A stretch of DNA of 64,000 bases from an uncultured Litoreibacter sp. (GCA_947494435.1 CANLUY010000002.1:930001-994000), one strand, 5' to 3'. Positions 27,246 to 36,649 are shown, numbered from the stretch's first letter. Program-made: numbers and translations. Notes: generated by a model from the sequence alone, not told the origin.

Positions 27246-27971
27246 TCAACGCTTCGGTACGATGAAGTAGTTTTCGTTTGTCTTGTAATGGCGCATTCTG
27301 CGCTGCACCTTGTATTCATGCGCCTCGACCCATGTGGTAAAAGCGTCTTCATTCTCGTCATCCACCTCAACCATCATCGTCGGTTGGTGGGTCGTCACGG
27401 TCTGTTCCAGCCCATCAAGGACATCCATCTCCATGCCCTCAACATCGACCTTGATCATCGAGGGCGCGACGCCCTGCAGCAGCTCATCCCCGGCGCGCAC
27501 GTCGATCTCACCCGCACCTGCCAGCATCTTTGCACCGCCCAGATTGCGCGCGCGTTCCTGCATCGCGTAACCTGATCCGGTCGCAGAAGCTACACCCAGC
27601 CCCAAATGGCTTAGGTCAAATACATCCTCAAGACCATTTAGATGAACATTGGCACGTAACAGATTGAATGCCAGAGGATTTGGCTCACACGGAATCACAG
27701 CAGCAGGCTGCAGAAAAAGCGCGGCATAAAGGCTATGATTGCCAACGTTCGCTCCGATATCCACGAAGACGCCGCCTTTCGGAAACCACCGGCCCATGAG
27801 CTTCAACTCTTTGGGTTCATAAAACTGCCCGCGACGATGGTTCCGCTGGATCGGGTCATTTTCCATATCCACGGCAAACAGCACGTGCTTGCCATCAATC
27901 TGGCAAGACACAACATCAATACCTGCAAAAATCACAGGCTCAGGCATTATATCGGTCGCGTGCTGCATCAT
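27246..27971 (-). CDS. FkbM family methyltransferase inside the suf operon
   Basis: A 241-residue SAM-dependent methyltransferase of the FkbM family. The SAM-binding glycine motif is visible in FVDIGANVGNHS, the acidic end of the second strand in IPCEPNPLAFNLL, and MIKVDVEGMEMDVLDGL is the family signature. FkbM relatives O-methylate sugars, polyketides or other small molecules. It lies between sufB (71 bp) and sufC (51 bp), in the same direction, so it is probably cotranscribed with them. No substrate can be assigned, and no link to Fe-S assembly is established. Confidence 0.87.
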   Translation of the reverse strand: MMQHATDIMPEPVIFAGIDVVSCQIDGKHVLFAVDMENDPIQRNHRRGQFYEPKELKLMGRWFPKGGVFVDIGANVGNHSLYAALFLQPAAVIPCEPNPLAFNLLRANVHLNGLEDVFDLSHLGLGVASATGSGYAMQERARNLGGAKMLAGAGEIDVRAGDELLQGVAPSMIKVDVEGMEMDVLDGLEQTVTTHQPTMMVEVDDENEDAFTTWVEAHEYKVQRRMRHYKTNENYFIVPKR

Positions 27972-28042
27972 TCCAATCGACGGGCTCCTTTAAGACGCGA
28001 TCACGTTTGACTTAGAAAGACCTTCGACCACTGTCACAACGA

Positions 28043-29560
28043 TCATCCTACCGACCCTTCAAGCGAGATTGCCACCAAAGCCTGCGCTTCCATCGCAAAT
28101 TCCATCGGCAGCGCTTGCAGCACTTCTTTGCAGAAGCCGTTGACGACCAAGGCCACGGCCTCTTCCTCGTCCATGCCCCGCTGTCGGCAGTAGAACAGCT
28201 GATCATCATCAACCTTCGATGTCGTCGCCTCATGCTCTACGCGGGAGGAGTTATTCTTCACCTCGATATAAGGCACCGTATGCGCCCCGCATTTGTCGCC
28301 AATCAGCAGCGAGTCACACTGGGTGTAATTGCGCGAATCCTTCGCACGCGGATGCATCGACACGAGCCCGCGATATGTATTCTGCGCCTTACCCGCGCTG
28401 ATGCCTTTAGAAACGATCCGAGATTTCGTGTTCTTACCCAGATGCACCATCTTCGTGCCGGTATCGGCCTGCTGCAAGTTGTTCGCAATCGCAATGGAGT
28501 AGAACTCGCCCTGTGACTCATCACCGCGCAAAATACAGCTTGGGTATTTCCACGTCACGGCAGAGCCGGTCTCGACCTGCGTCCACATCACTTTCGACCG
28601 CTTGCCGCGGCAATCCGCACGCTTTGTCACAAAGTTATAGATGCCACCCTTGCCGTCCTCATCACCCGGGTACCAGTTCTGAACGGTAGAATATTTGATC
28701 TCAGCATCATCCAAGATCACCAATTCAACCACTGCCGCATGCAGCTGGTTTGTATCCCGCATCGGAGCCGTACAGCCCTCAAGATACGATACATATGACC
28801 CCTCATCAGCAATGATCAGCGTACGCTCAAACTGTCCCGTATTCTCCGCATTGATGCGGAAGTAAGTCGACAGTTCCATCGGGCATTTTGTATTCGGCGG
28901 GATGTAGACAAAGGACCCGTCGGAGAAGACCGCCGAGTTCAGCGTCGCATAGAAATTATCCGATTGCGGCACAACGGAGCCCAAGTATTTCTTCACCAAC
29001 TCAGGGTGTTCCTTGATCGCTTCCGAAATCGAGCAAAAGATGACGCCGGCCTTCTTCAGCTCTTCCTGAAAGGTCGTGCCCACGGAAACGGAATCAAACA
29101 CCGCGTCTACGGCCACTTTACGGCCTTCCGCCGGGACGTCTTCGGCGCCTTCGACACCAGCAAGGATCATCTGTTCTTTCAACGGGATGCCGAGCTTCTT
29201 ATACGTCTCCAAAAGCTTCGGATCGACATCGTCCAGCGATTTTGGCTTTTCCGCCATGCTCTTAGGCGCGGCATAGTAATAGATGTCCTGAAAGTCGATC
29301 TTAGGATAATCGACCATCGCCCAGTCCGGCTCTTTCATCTGCTTCCAGCGCGCAAAGGCTTCGAGACGCCAATCGGTCATCCACTCAGGCTCATCATTCT
29401 TCTCAGAGATCAGCCGCACGATGTCCTCATTCACACCGATCGGCGCGTAATCCATCTCGATCTCGGTGTTCCAGCCGTATTTATACGCGCCGCCTACTTC
29501 GCGAACCGCGTCAACGGTTTCCTGATCCACACCGTCTTTGACTTCTGTGTCGAGTGACAT
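28043..29560 (-). CDS. sufB: Fe-S cluster assembly protein SufB
   Basis: Main scaffold subunit of SufBC2D, 505 residues. Typical stretches are [51 protein letters not shown] and [20 protein letters not shown], including the conserved cysteine on which the cluster is thought to build. AAGGAG precedes the ATG. It follows the NifS-type desulfurase gene by 12 bp. Confidence 0.96.
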   Translation of the reverse strand: MSLDTEVKDGVDQETVDAVREVGGAYKYGWNTEIEMDYAPIGVNEDIVRLISEKNDEPEWMTDWRLEAFARWKQMKEPDWAMVDYPKIDFQDIYYYAAPKSMAEKPKSLDDVDPKLLETYKKLGIPLKEQMILAGVEGAEDVPAEGRKVAVDAVFDSVSVGTTFQEELKKAGVIFCSISEAIKEHPELVKKYLGSVVPQSDNFYATLNSAVFSDGSFVYIPPNTKCPMELSTYFRINAENTGQFERTLIIADEGSYVSYLEGCTAPMRDTNQLHAAVVELVILDDAEIKYSTVQNWYPGDEDGKGGIYNFVTKRADCRGKRSKVMWTQVETGSAVTWKYPSCILRGDESQGEFYSIAIANNLQQADTGTKMVHLGKNTKSRIVSKGISAGKAQNTYRGLVSMHPRAKDSRNYTQCDSLLIGDKCGAHTVPYIEVKNNSSRVEHEATTSKVDDDQLFYCRQRGMDEEEAVALVVNGFCKEVLQALPMEFAMEAQALVAISLEGSVG

Positions 29561-29572
29561 CTCGTTCTCCTT

Positions 29573-30706
29573 TTAGGCCGCTTTGGCCTGAAATCTCTTA
29601 TGCGCTTTGATCCAGGCATCCGCGAACCTCAACACATGGTCTTCTGTCGTCTCGGGCCCGAGCGAGACCCGCACCGCGCTCGACGCGGTCACCTCATCAT
29701 ATCCCATCGCCCGCAACACTTTGCTGGCCTTGACCTTACCGCTCGAACAGGCCGAGCCTGCACTGATCGCAAAACCCGCCAAATCCATCGCCATCACTTG
29801 CGTTTCCCCCTTCCAGCCCGGGGTCGCAAAGCAGCAAGTATTCGGCAAACGGTCCGCGCCCTTGCCTATCAAAATAGTCTCCGGCGCCTCGGTCTCAATA
29901 GCCTTCTCTAGAATCTTTCTAAGTTCTGCAACCCGATCCCAGATACCTGCGTCCAAATCGCGCTTCGCCGCCTCCGCTGCCGCCCCAAATCCAGCGATCC
30001 CAATAATATTTTCAGTCCCAGACCGCCGCCCCATCTCCTGACCGCCGCCTTTCAAAACAGGCCGCATTTCAACGCCCGGTTTGACGTAAAGCGCACCCAC
30101 ACCTTTCGGACTGCCAAACTTGTGACCGGAACACAGAACGAAATCGCCGCCGGTCTTATCAACTGTCAGGGCCGTCTTGCCCCAAGCCTGCACGGCATCC
30201 ACAACGATCAATGCCTGACGCTTCGTCGCCCAAATTTCTTGCGCCAGTGAGAGCGTATTTTGCAGAACGCCTGTTTCGCTATTGGCAGATTGCATCGCAA
30301 CAACATCGTCCCACATACCATCGAAGATCGACGCACCATTGATCGTTCCAAGCAATCGGCCATCAGGCCCGACATCCAGCTTGAACTCCCGCACAGCGTC
30401 TTCCCATGATCCGGCCGCCAGCACGGCATCATGCTCAATATCCGCCATCATACTGCCGCTCATCTCAGGAAACGCCATTGCCGCCGCTTCGGTGGCACCT
30501 GAGGTAAAAACCAGATCATTACGGTCACAGCCCATCAGCTCTGCCACCTGCGCCCGCGCCCGCTCAATCAACCCTTTGGCCGAACGTCCCTCGGCATGCA
30601 CAGAGGACGGGTTGCCCACGACATCCATCGCCGCAATCATCGCCTCACGCGCCTCTGCGCGCAGCGGCGCGGTTGCGTTATAATCAAGATAAACCCGCTC
30701 TTTCAT
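29573..30706 (-). CDS. Cysteine desulfurase, NifS/IscS type (type I)
   Basis: A second PLP cysteine desulfurase in the same operon, 377 residues. The lysine is in LCSGHKFGSPKG, and the catalytic cysteine is on the long mobile loop ISAGSACSSGKVKAS, which marks group I enzymes that can hand sulfur to several acceptors. GRRSGTENIIG binds the cofactor phosphate. The start ATG 30706 (MKERVYLDYNAT) is where family members begin. It is the first structural gene after iscR, with a gap of 115 bp, and precedes sufB by 12 bp. Confidence 0.92.
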   Translation of the reverse strand: MKERVYLDYNATAPLRAEAREAMIAAMDVVGNPSSVHAEGRSAKGLIERARAQVAELMGCDRNDLVFTSGATEAAAMAFPEMSGSMMADIEHDAVLAAGSWEDAVREFKLDVGPDGRLLGTINGASIFDGMWDDVVAMQSANSETGVLQNTLSLAQEIWATKRQALIVVDAVQAWGKTALTVDKTGGDFVLCSGHKFGSPKGVGALYVKPGVEMRPVLKGGGQEMGRRSGTENIIGIAGFGAAAEAAKRDLDAGIWDRVAELRKILEKAIETEAPETILIGKGADRLPNTCCFATPGWKGETQVMAMDLAGFAISAGSACSSGKVKASKVLRAMGYDEVTASSAVRVSLGPETTEDHVLRFADAWIKAHKRFQAKAA

Positions 30707-30821
30707 GCGTCTTTTTGCCAGAAATACGCTGGGGAGCCTGCCCATGCGGCTGAGGGGCAAAGCCACTCAAAGAGCATAAAAGCATCGCGCGCGGCGCAGC
30801 CGCCCTTTTGGATCAAACGGA

Positions 30822-31280
30822 TCATTCGTCCACAACTTCAAAGAGGTTCGGAACGGCGGGGCACGGCGTCAACTCGTTGCCGACCACATCCGACAAGCGT
30901 GCCTGATGCAAAAACACATAGACATTTGCCGATAGGCTCTCCCACAACCGGTTGGTCATAGACTGCGCCCGCGATCCGGAGGACGCGCCCGACGCACCCG
31001 CACCGGTGTGCATCGCACTCACAGTCTCATCCACCGCTTCCAGAATTTCCGACACGCGAATGGCATCAGCGGTCTTGGCCAGCTTGTAACCGCCGCCCGG
31101 ACCACGCACGGATTCGACAAGCCCCGCACGACGCAGCTTCAAAAACAACTGCTCCAGATACGGCAAGGAAATATCCTGACGCTTCGAAATCTCACCCAGC
31201 GACACCAACCCTGCCCCGGATTCAATCGCAAGATCTGCCAAAGCAACCATTGCGTAGCGTCCTTTTGTGCTCAGTTTCAT
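30822..31280 (-). CDS. iscR: IscR-like Rrf2 family regulator with a single cysteine
   Basis: A 152-residue winged-helix regulator. The DNA-binding half is canonical: MKLSTKGRYAMVALADLA, ISLPYLEQLFLKLRRAGLV, GPGGGYKLAK. The cluster-binding loop of E. coli IscR (three cysteines after residue 90) is replaced by a Gly/Ser/Ala-rich stretch, and the only cysteine is Cys140 in LTPCPAVPN. Rhodobacter sphaeroides IscR is described as an iron-sulfur protein of this unusual type, so the difference is likely a clade trait and not decay. It leads the suf operon and probably represses it when clusters are plentiful. ATG 31280 is used. Confidence 0.92.
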   Translation of the reverse strand: MKLSTKGRYAMVALADLAIESGAGLVSLGEISKRQDISLPYLEQLFLKLRRAGLVESVRGPGGGYKLAKTADAIRVSEILEAVDETVSAMHTGAGASGASSGSRAQSMTNRLWESLSANVYVFLHQARLSDVVGNELTPCPAVPNLFEVVDE

Positions 31281-31386
31281 CGCGCTCTCCCCAGCACACA
31301 CGGCTCAAACAAGCCCGTTTTCGATTGACGCCAACACAAGTGCAGCTTAGGTCAGTTGGACCGTTCGGAGGGGCCTCCCCACCAAC

Positions 31387-31401
31387 TTAGAATAATTCTA
31401 G
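31387..31401. promoter_or_regulatory. Candidate Irr/ICE-type iron box upstream of iscR
   Basis: TTAGAA and TTCTAG are separated by TAA, forming a nearly perfect palindrome like the iron control element bound by Irr in alphaproteobacteria (TTTAGAA-N3-TTCTAAA). It lies 106 bp upstream of the iscR ATG and 63 bp upstream of the divergent hydrolase gene, so it could act on either. Confidence 0.6.
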
Positions 31402-31464
31402 ATTACCCGAGTGAAGTCGTCAAGATACGACCTTCACCCCGCAAGACCTAAGGACGTAGTGCCC

Positions 31465-32121
31465 ATGCCCGAAGTGATTTTCCCCGGACCAGAAGGCCGC
31501 TTGGAAGGCCGCTACCACCCGCATAAGGGCATGAAAGACGCGCCCATCGCGATCATCTTGCACCCGCACCCGCAATTTGGCGGCACGATGAACAACCGCG
31601 TCGTCTATAACCTGCATTACACATTCCACAATATGGGCTTCAACGTCCTGCGTTTTAACTTCCGCGGCGTCGGCCGCAGCCAAGGTGAATATGACCAAGG
31701 CATCGGCGAGTTGAGCGATGCCGCCTCGGCACTCGACTACCTGCAATCCATGAACCCCAACACAAAGCATTGCTGGGTTGCGGGTTTTTCCTTCGGGGCA
31801 TGGATCGGGATGCAGCTTCTGATGCGCCGGCCGGAGATTACCGGCTTCATTTCCGTCAGCCCGCCTGCGAATATGTATGACTTCTCTTTCCTCGCGCCCT
31901 GCCCGGCCTCAGGTTTGGTCATCAACGGCTCTGGCGACCGTGTCGCACCGCCCGCTGACACTGACAGCCTCGTTGCAAAACTGCATGAGCAAAAAGGTAT
32001 CACCATCACCCACCAACAGGTTGAGGGTGCAGGTCACTTTTTCGAAGAAGACCATATGGACACGCTCACAGGCTCGGTCGAAGACTACGTCAAACGCCGC
32101 CTGACGGAGAACACGCGCTAA
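31465..32121 (+). CDS. Alpha/beta hydrolase
   Basis: A 218-residue serine hydrolase of the family with HPHPQFGGTMNN near the N terminus (oxyanion region), nucleophile elbow GFSFGAW (serine), and the catalytic acid and histidine in SGDRVAPP and GAGHFFEE. Close relatives are widespread but their substrate is not known. The start at ATG 31465 is preferred, with AAGGACG upstream. It is divergent from iscR and followed after one base by a small conserved ORF, which suggests a bicistronic unit. Confidence 0.85.
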   Translation: MPEVIFPGPEGRLEGRYHPHKGMKDAPIAIILHPHPQFGGTMNNRVVYNLHYTFHNMGFNVLRFNFRGVGRSQGEYDQGIGELSDAASALDYLQSMNPNTKHCWVAGFSFGAWIGMQLLMRRPEITGFISVSPPANMYDFSFLAPCPASGLVINGSGDRVAPPADTDSLVAKLHEQKGITITHQQVEGAGHFFEEDHMDTLTGSVEDYVKRRLTENTR

Positions 32122-32122
32122 G

Positions 32123-32350
32123 ATGGGCATCACAGACGACATTGCAGACGAGTTGGCCATCAAAGCGCTTAAACTCGAGGAAGAAACCGGCGACGAAAAG
32201 ATCGTCACCAAAGTGTCTGAAATTCTGGGGGCCTCGTCGCAAACAACCCAAGAAGCCTATTTGACTTCAGTACGTGTCAGACGCGCAGAGCAGCGCGCGC
32301 GCATCTATTTGAACGGAATTGATCCGAAAAACCACACCCCGGCGAGTTGA
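32123..32350 (+). CDS. Small protein of unknown function
   Basis: A 75-residue, mainly helical and acidic protein (DDIADELAIKALKLEEETGD). Its ATG is one base after the stop of the hydrolase gene, so it is almost certainly cotranscribed and translationally coupled. No domain recognised, no signal peptide or membrane segment. The basic C-terminal half (VRVRRAEQRARIYLNG) contrasts with the acidic first half. A weak hairpin follows. Confidence 0.65.
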   Translation: MGITDDIADELAIKALKLEEETGDEKIVTKVSEILGASSQTTQEAYLTSVRVRRAEQRARIYLNGIDPKNHTPAS

Positions 32351-32394
32351 ATTTCCTCAAAGTTTCGCCCACATTTTGTCTCATACACTCTCTA

Positions 32395-32411
32395 GTCGTG
32401 ATGACCACGAC
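32395..32411 (+). terminator. Weak hairpin, possible terminator
   Basis: GTCGTG and CACGAC pair around a five-base loop; a short T4 tract lies about 10 bp downstream. It may end the hydrolase unit, but the T-run is too far away for a strong call. Confidence 0.35.
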
Positions 32412-32441
32412 CTAAACCCTTTTGCGTAAAGTGATGATGTT

Positions 32442-33944
32442 TTGACCCAACATACCAGATTCCTCGCCTCAACCGCCCTCTTCTCAATCCTTGCCTCCGG
32501 CTCTTTCGCTGACGTTACCGCAAAGGAAGTTTGGGACAGCTTCAAAATCCAGATCAGCGCTTATGGCGCGATCACCGCGCAAGAGGTCCAAGACGGCAAC
32601 ACGCTGGCCGTCTCAAACATCACGACCACATCCGACGTCGACGGCGTGGCCACTCAAACAACACTGTCGGGTACGATCAGCTTCATCGAACAAGGCGATG
32701 GCACTGTTTCCATCCAGCTCCCTAACCTCATGGATGTAAATGTCGGTGTCAGCGGTGAAGGTGCCCCACCGGTTAAGGTCACGATGGGCATTGCCCAACA
32801 AGGCATGACCGTCATCGCAAGCGGGACTGCGGACAATATCAAACACGACTTTAATGCACCGTCCTTGACCTACGCGCTGTCAGGCATTGACGTGGATGGG
32901 CAGAACGTCACTGGCGATCTGAACATCACAATGTCAGAGACCGTCGGTACGTGGACCAGTTCGGGCCAGACCACACAACGCAATGTGGCCGACTACACAA
33001 TGGCAGGCATGACCATCAAGGGTCAGTTCAAAGAGCCGGGAAGCTCCAACGGCTTCGTCATTGACGCCACAATGAAAGACCTCACGGCGAAAACAGACAC
33101 GACCATTCCTGAAGGCTTCGCAAACCTTGAGCCCGAAAAAATATTCTCCTCCGGTTTTGCGGTAGACGGCACCTTGGCATACGGCGCGACAGATTTCGCG
33201 ATGCAAGTGACTGACAAAGGCCGGACCACGAATGTTGATGGCAATATGGCCGGCGGCACGTTTGATTTCGGCATGGATGGCGACGCGATCCGCTATAATA
33301 CTGCAACCGACGCTATGACCGTCTCTGGCGTGATCCCCGGCATGCCCTTCCCGCCTGTTGAAATGAAGATGGACAGCTCGTCCTTCAACTTTGCAATGCC
33401 CTTGGGTAAAACCGACGCGGCTCAAGACTTCGGCCTTGGCGTCTCCATTAAGGGCTTCACTGTCTCGGACTTCCTTTGGGCCATGGTCGACCCGGCCCAA
33501 CAACTGCCGCGCGATCCGGCCACTGTAGTGCTTGATATCGACGGCAAGGCAAACTGGCTCGTTGATATCTTCGATCCAGCCGCCATGGCGCAGGCAGGCC
33601 CCACTGCAGGCAAAATCGAAAGCCTGACGCTGAACGACCTTGAGGTCACGGTGGCCGGTGCGTCGCTGACTGGGACAGGTGATTTCACCTTCGACAACAA
33701 TGACCTTCAGACGTTCAACGGCATTCCACGCCCACAAGGCGCCATTGATCTGGCAATGTCCGGTGGCATCACCCTGCTCGACAAATTAACCTCGATGAAC
33801 CTCGTGCCACAGCAACAGGCCATGGGTATCAAGATGATGTCAGGCTTGTTTGCAAAACCCGGCACAGGCCCCGACACCTTGACCAGCCGGATCGAAATCG
33901 ATCCGTCAGGCTCCATTCTGGCAAACGGACAGAAAATCCAATAG
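32442..33944 (+). CDS. DUF2125 domain protein, exported
   Basis: A 500-residue protein with an N-terminal signal peptide ending near SGSFADV, followed by a long repetitive beta-strand region rich in Gly, Thr and Asp, typical of DUF2125 proteins of Rhodobacterales. It is probably periplasmic or surface-associated; function unknown. The start is TTG at 32442, forced because an in-frame stop lies at 32427 and no ATG or GTG precedes the signal peptide. Its stop is only 5 bp before the -35 of the copA promoter, so it is not part of the copper operon. Confidence 0.82.
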   Translation: MTQHTRFLASTALFSILASGSFADVTAKEVWDSFKIQISAYGAITAQEVQDGNTLAVSNITTTSDVDGVATQTTLSGTISFIEQGDGTVSIQLPNLMDVNVGVSGEGAPPVKVTMGIAQQGMTVIASGTADNIKHDFNAPSLTYALSGIDVDGQNVTGDLNITMSETVGTWTSSGQTTQRNVADYTMAGMTIKGQFKEPGSSNGFVIDATMKDLTAKTDTTIPEGFANLEPEKIFSSGFAVDGTLAYGATDFAMQVTDKGRTTNVDGNMAGGTFDFGMDGDAIRYNTATDAMTVSGVIPGMPFPPVEMKMDSSSFNFAMPLGKTDAAQDFGLGVSIKGFTVSDFLWAMVDPAQQLPRDPATVVLDIDGKANWLVDIFDPAAMAQAGPTAGKIESLTLNDLEVTVAGASLTGTGDFTFDNNDLQTFNGIPRPQGAIDLAMSGGITLLDKLTSMNLVPQQQAMGIKMMSGLFAKPGTGPDTLTSRIEIDPSGSILANGQKIQ

Positions 33945-33949
33945 TGGCC

Positions 33950-33980
33950 TTGACCTTCCAGTAACAGGAACCCCTATATA
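33950..33980 (+). promoter_or_regulatory. CueR-controlled copA promoter
   Basis: TTGACC (-35) and TATATA (-10) are separated by 19 bp, the overlong spacer typical of MerR-family promoters. The spacer holds the inverted repeat CCTTCC-N7-GGAACC, which matches the CueR box. CueR bound with Cu(I) would twist this DNA and switch on copA and cueR together. Confidence 0.88.
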
Positions 33981-34004
33981 GCATGTCATATCAGCAGGAT
34001 TGGC

Positions 34005-36263
34005 ATGCATATGGGCTCCCAGACCACCACACTTTCCGTCACCGGCATGCACTGCGCGTCTTGCGCAGCGCGTGTCGAGCGTGAGCTGACAGCTGCCCCC
34101 GGTGTCGACAGCGCATCCGTCAACCTAACGACAGAGACCGCGACCGTCTCGTGGCATGCACCTCAGCAATCGGTCCAACGCCTTACCGACATCGTCACAA
34201 AAGCGGGCTTTCAGGCGAAACCCGCCAATGAAAACACCACGCAAGAGACCGACGCTCGCCATAAGCGCGAAAGCGCGACGCTCAAACGCGACACCCTTCT
34301 TGCCGCTCTGCTGACCCTTCCCGTCTTTCTGTTGGAGATGGGCAGCCATTTCATCCCCGGCGTCGGCAGTTGGGTCCACACCACGATCGGTCACCAAAAC
34401 AGTTGGTTGGCCCAATTCATCCTGATGTCCGTCGTCTTGATCGGACCGGGCCGCAGCTTCGCGCGCACCGGCTGGCCCGCACTTGTGCGCGGCACACCAG
34501 ATATGAACAGCCTCGTCGCGCTTGGCACCACTGCCGCTTGGGGCTATTCGACCGTCGCCCTCTTTGCCCCTAACTTTCTCCCCGCAGGGACGCGCGCGGT
34601 CTACTTTGAGGCCGTCGGTGTCATCATCACGCTGATCCTGCTGGGCCGTTTCCTGGAACACAACGCCAAGGCCCGCGCCGGAAACGCAATCCGCGCCCTG
34701 ATAAAGCTGCAACCCCAAACAGCCCTCGTCCACAAGAACAACACCTGGGCGGAACTTGACCGCTCCGCGCTCCGCCCCGGTGATCTGATCCGCATCCGTC
34801 CCGGCGAAGCGATTGCAACCGATGGCACGGTTGCATCCGGAAGCTCTTGGGTTGATGAAAGCATGATCTCCGGCGAACCCGTTCCGGTCACCAAATCCGA
34901 AGGCGACCCGGTGATCGGAGGGACCATCAACGGCACCGGCACGCTCGAAATCCGTGCGACTGCGACAGGCGATGACACTGTCCTCGCAAACATCCTTCAT
35001 ATGGTCGAACAGGCTCAAGGCGCAAAACTTCCGATCCAATCCACCGTCGATCACATCATCCGCTGGTTTGTCCCCGCGATCTTGAGCATTGCCGTCCTGA
35101 CCATCGCGCTCTGGTTGATCTTTGGCCCCAGCCCCGCAATCGGGCTCGCAATGGTCTGCGCCGTTTCCGTCCTGATCGTGGCCTGCCCCTGCGCGATGGG
35201 TCTGGCCACACCAACCTCCATCACCGTGGCCACTGGGCGCGCCGCAGAATTAGGCGTTCTTTTTCGCAAGGGCGACGTCCTGCAAACCCTGCAAAGCGCG
35301 ACCGTGATCGCCTTCGACAAAACCGGCACGCTCACCCAAGGCACGCCACATCTCACCCAGACGCTTACGCATGGCGGAATAGATCAAAACACACTGCTAA
35401 CCTACGCAGCCTCCGTCGAAGCCCTCTCCGAACATCCGCTCAGCGACGCCATCACCTCCGCCGCTGCACAGCGTGGCCTGCCCCTCCTTCCCACGACGGG
35501 TTTCAAAGCGATACCCGGCAAAGGCGTGGAAGCTTCTGTCGACCAAAAAACGGTTCTCATTGGCAATGCCGCGCACATGACCGCGCATAAGGTCGATATC
35601 TCTGCCCTCGCCTCAGACGCGCAGCACCTCAACGCTGAAGGCAACACTTGCGTCTTCATCGCCGTGGACGGTGCCCCAGCGGGCTTGTGTGCGATCTCCG
35701 ACCCGATCAAGCCAGAGGCCGCCGACACCATCGCCCAAATCAAAAACGCAGGGTTGCGCACCTTGATGCTGACCGGCGACACAGAAGCAACTGCGCGCAG
35801 CGTGGCAGACGCGCTTGACATCGACACGGTTCAAGCCGCCCTGCTGCCCGCTGACAAAGCTCAAGCGATCAAAGCGCTGCAAGACCAGGGCCAAATCGTG
35901 GCCTTTGTCGGCGACGGCATCAACGATGCGCCTGCGCTCAGCACTGCAGAGATCGGCATTGCAATCGGCACAGGCACGGATGTCGCAATTGAAGCGGCAG
36001 AGGTCATTCTGTCCTCCAACAAACTGACAGGCGTGACCCGCGCACTGCAGATCAGCCGCGCCACGCTGCGCAACATTCGCCAAAACCTGTTCTGGGCCTT
36101 TGCCTACAACACCGCCCTGATCCCAATCGCAGCGGGATTGCTGTATCCGCTGACCGGCACTCTTCTCTCCCCGATGCTCGCAGCCGGCGCAATGGCGCTG
36201 TCCAGCCTGTTTGTTCTTACCAACGCGCTGCGTCTCAAGCGGCTGACCGGAGATCTGACATGA
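34005..36263 (+). CDS. copA: Copper-exporting P1B-type ATPase CopA
   Basis: Cu(I) efflux pump of 752 residues in the inner membrane. One heavy-metal-associated domain carries GMHCASC near residues 14-20. About eight membrane segments follow; the metal-selectivity CPC motif lies near residue 394, phosphorylation motif DKTGT near 437, SEHPLSDAI (His-Pro of P1B pumps) after it, and GDGINDAPAL near 635. The ATG at 34005 has AGGA six bases upstream. Its end overlaps cueR by 4 bp. Expression should follow the CueR promoter immediately upstream. Confidence 0.95.
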   Translation: MHMGSQTTTLSVTGMHCASCAARVERELTAAPGVDSASVNLTTETATVSWHAPQQSVQRLTDIVTKAGFQAKPANENTTQETDARHKRESATLKRDTLLAALLTLPVFLLEMGSHFIPGVGSWVHTTIGHQNSWLAQFILMSVVLIGPGRSFARTGWPALVRGTPDMNSLVALGTTAAWGYSTVALFAPNFLPAGTRAVYFEAVGVIITLILLGRFLEHNAKARAGNAIRALIKLQPQTALVHKNNTWAELDRSALRPGDLIRIRPGEAIATDGTVASGSSWVDESMISGEPVPVTKSEGDPVIGGTINGTGTLEIRATATGDDTVLANILHMVEQAQGAKLPIQSTVDHIIRWFVPAILSIAVLTIALWLIFGPSPAIGLAMVCAVSVLIVACPCAMGLATPTSITVATGRAAELGVLFRKGDVLQTLQSATVIAFDKTGTLTQGTPHLTQTLTHGGIDQNTLLTYAASVEALSEHPLSDAITSAAAQRGLPLLPTTGFKAIPGKGVEASVDQKTVLIGNAAHMTAHKVDISALASDAQHLNAEGNTCVFIAVDGAPAGLCAISDPIKPEAADTIAQIKNAGLRTLMLTGDTEATARSVADALDIDTVQAALLPADKAQAIKALQDQGQIVAFVGDGINDAPALSTAEIGIAIGTGTDVAIEAAEVILSSNKLTGVTRALQISRATLRNIRQNLFWAFAYNTALIPIAAGLLYPLTGTLLSPMLAAGAMALSSLFVLTNALRLKRLTGDLT

Positions 36264-36649
36264 ATATCGGTCAAACAGCCAAACAAACCGGCCTGCCCGC
36301 CAAAACGATCCGGTATTACGAGGAAATCGACCTGATCGCCCCGCACCGCGATGCAAATGGCTACCGCGCCTTCTCCGAGGCTGATCTGCACAAACTGACT
36401 TTCCTCGCCCGTGCCCGTGCGCTTGGCTTTACCATCGAAGACTGCCGGACCCTTTTGGCCCTTTGGGAAGACACCACCCGCGCAAGCGCGGATGTGAAAC
36501 GGATTGCGGGCGAACATCTGGCTACGATTGAGCAAAAACTAACAGAGCTTCAAGCGATGCACGCGACCCTATCAACATTGGTCGCTTCTTGCGCAGGGGA
36601 CGACCGCCCCGAATGCCCGATCCTCGACGGCCTTGAGCCCCTCACCTAA
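36260..36649 (+). CDS. cueR: Copper-responsive MerR family regulator CueR
   Basis: A 129-residue MerR-type regulator. The winged helix begins [20 protein letters not shown], followed by the dimerisation helix. The metal loop has Cys111 and Cys119 (CAGDDRPEC), the CX7C spacing of CueR that selects monovalent copper, silver or gold. It is translationally coupled to copA (ATGA). It probably activates its own operon through the promoter at 33950-33980. Confidence 0.93.
   Translation: MNIGQTAKQTGLPAKTIRYYEEIDLIAPHRDANGYRAFSEADLHKLTFLARARALGFTIEDCRTLLALWEDTTRASADVKRIAGEHLATIEQKLTELQAMHATLSTLVASCAGDDRPECPILDGLEPLT

Noticed and set aside
34125-35054. 309-codon open frame antisense to copA
   Set aside because: The copA frame is certain from CPC, DKTGT and GDGIND motifs; the antisense frame shows no domain.
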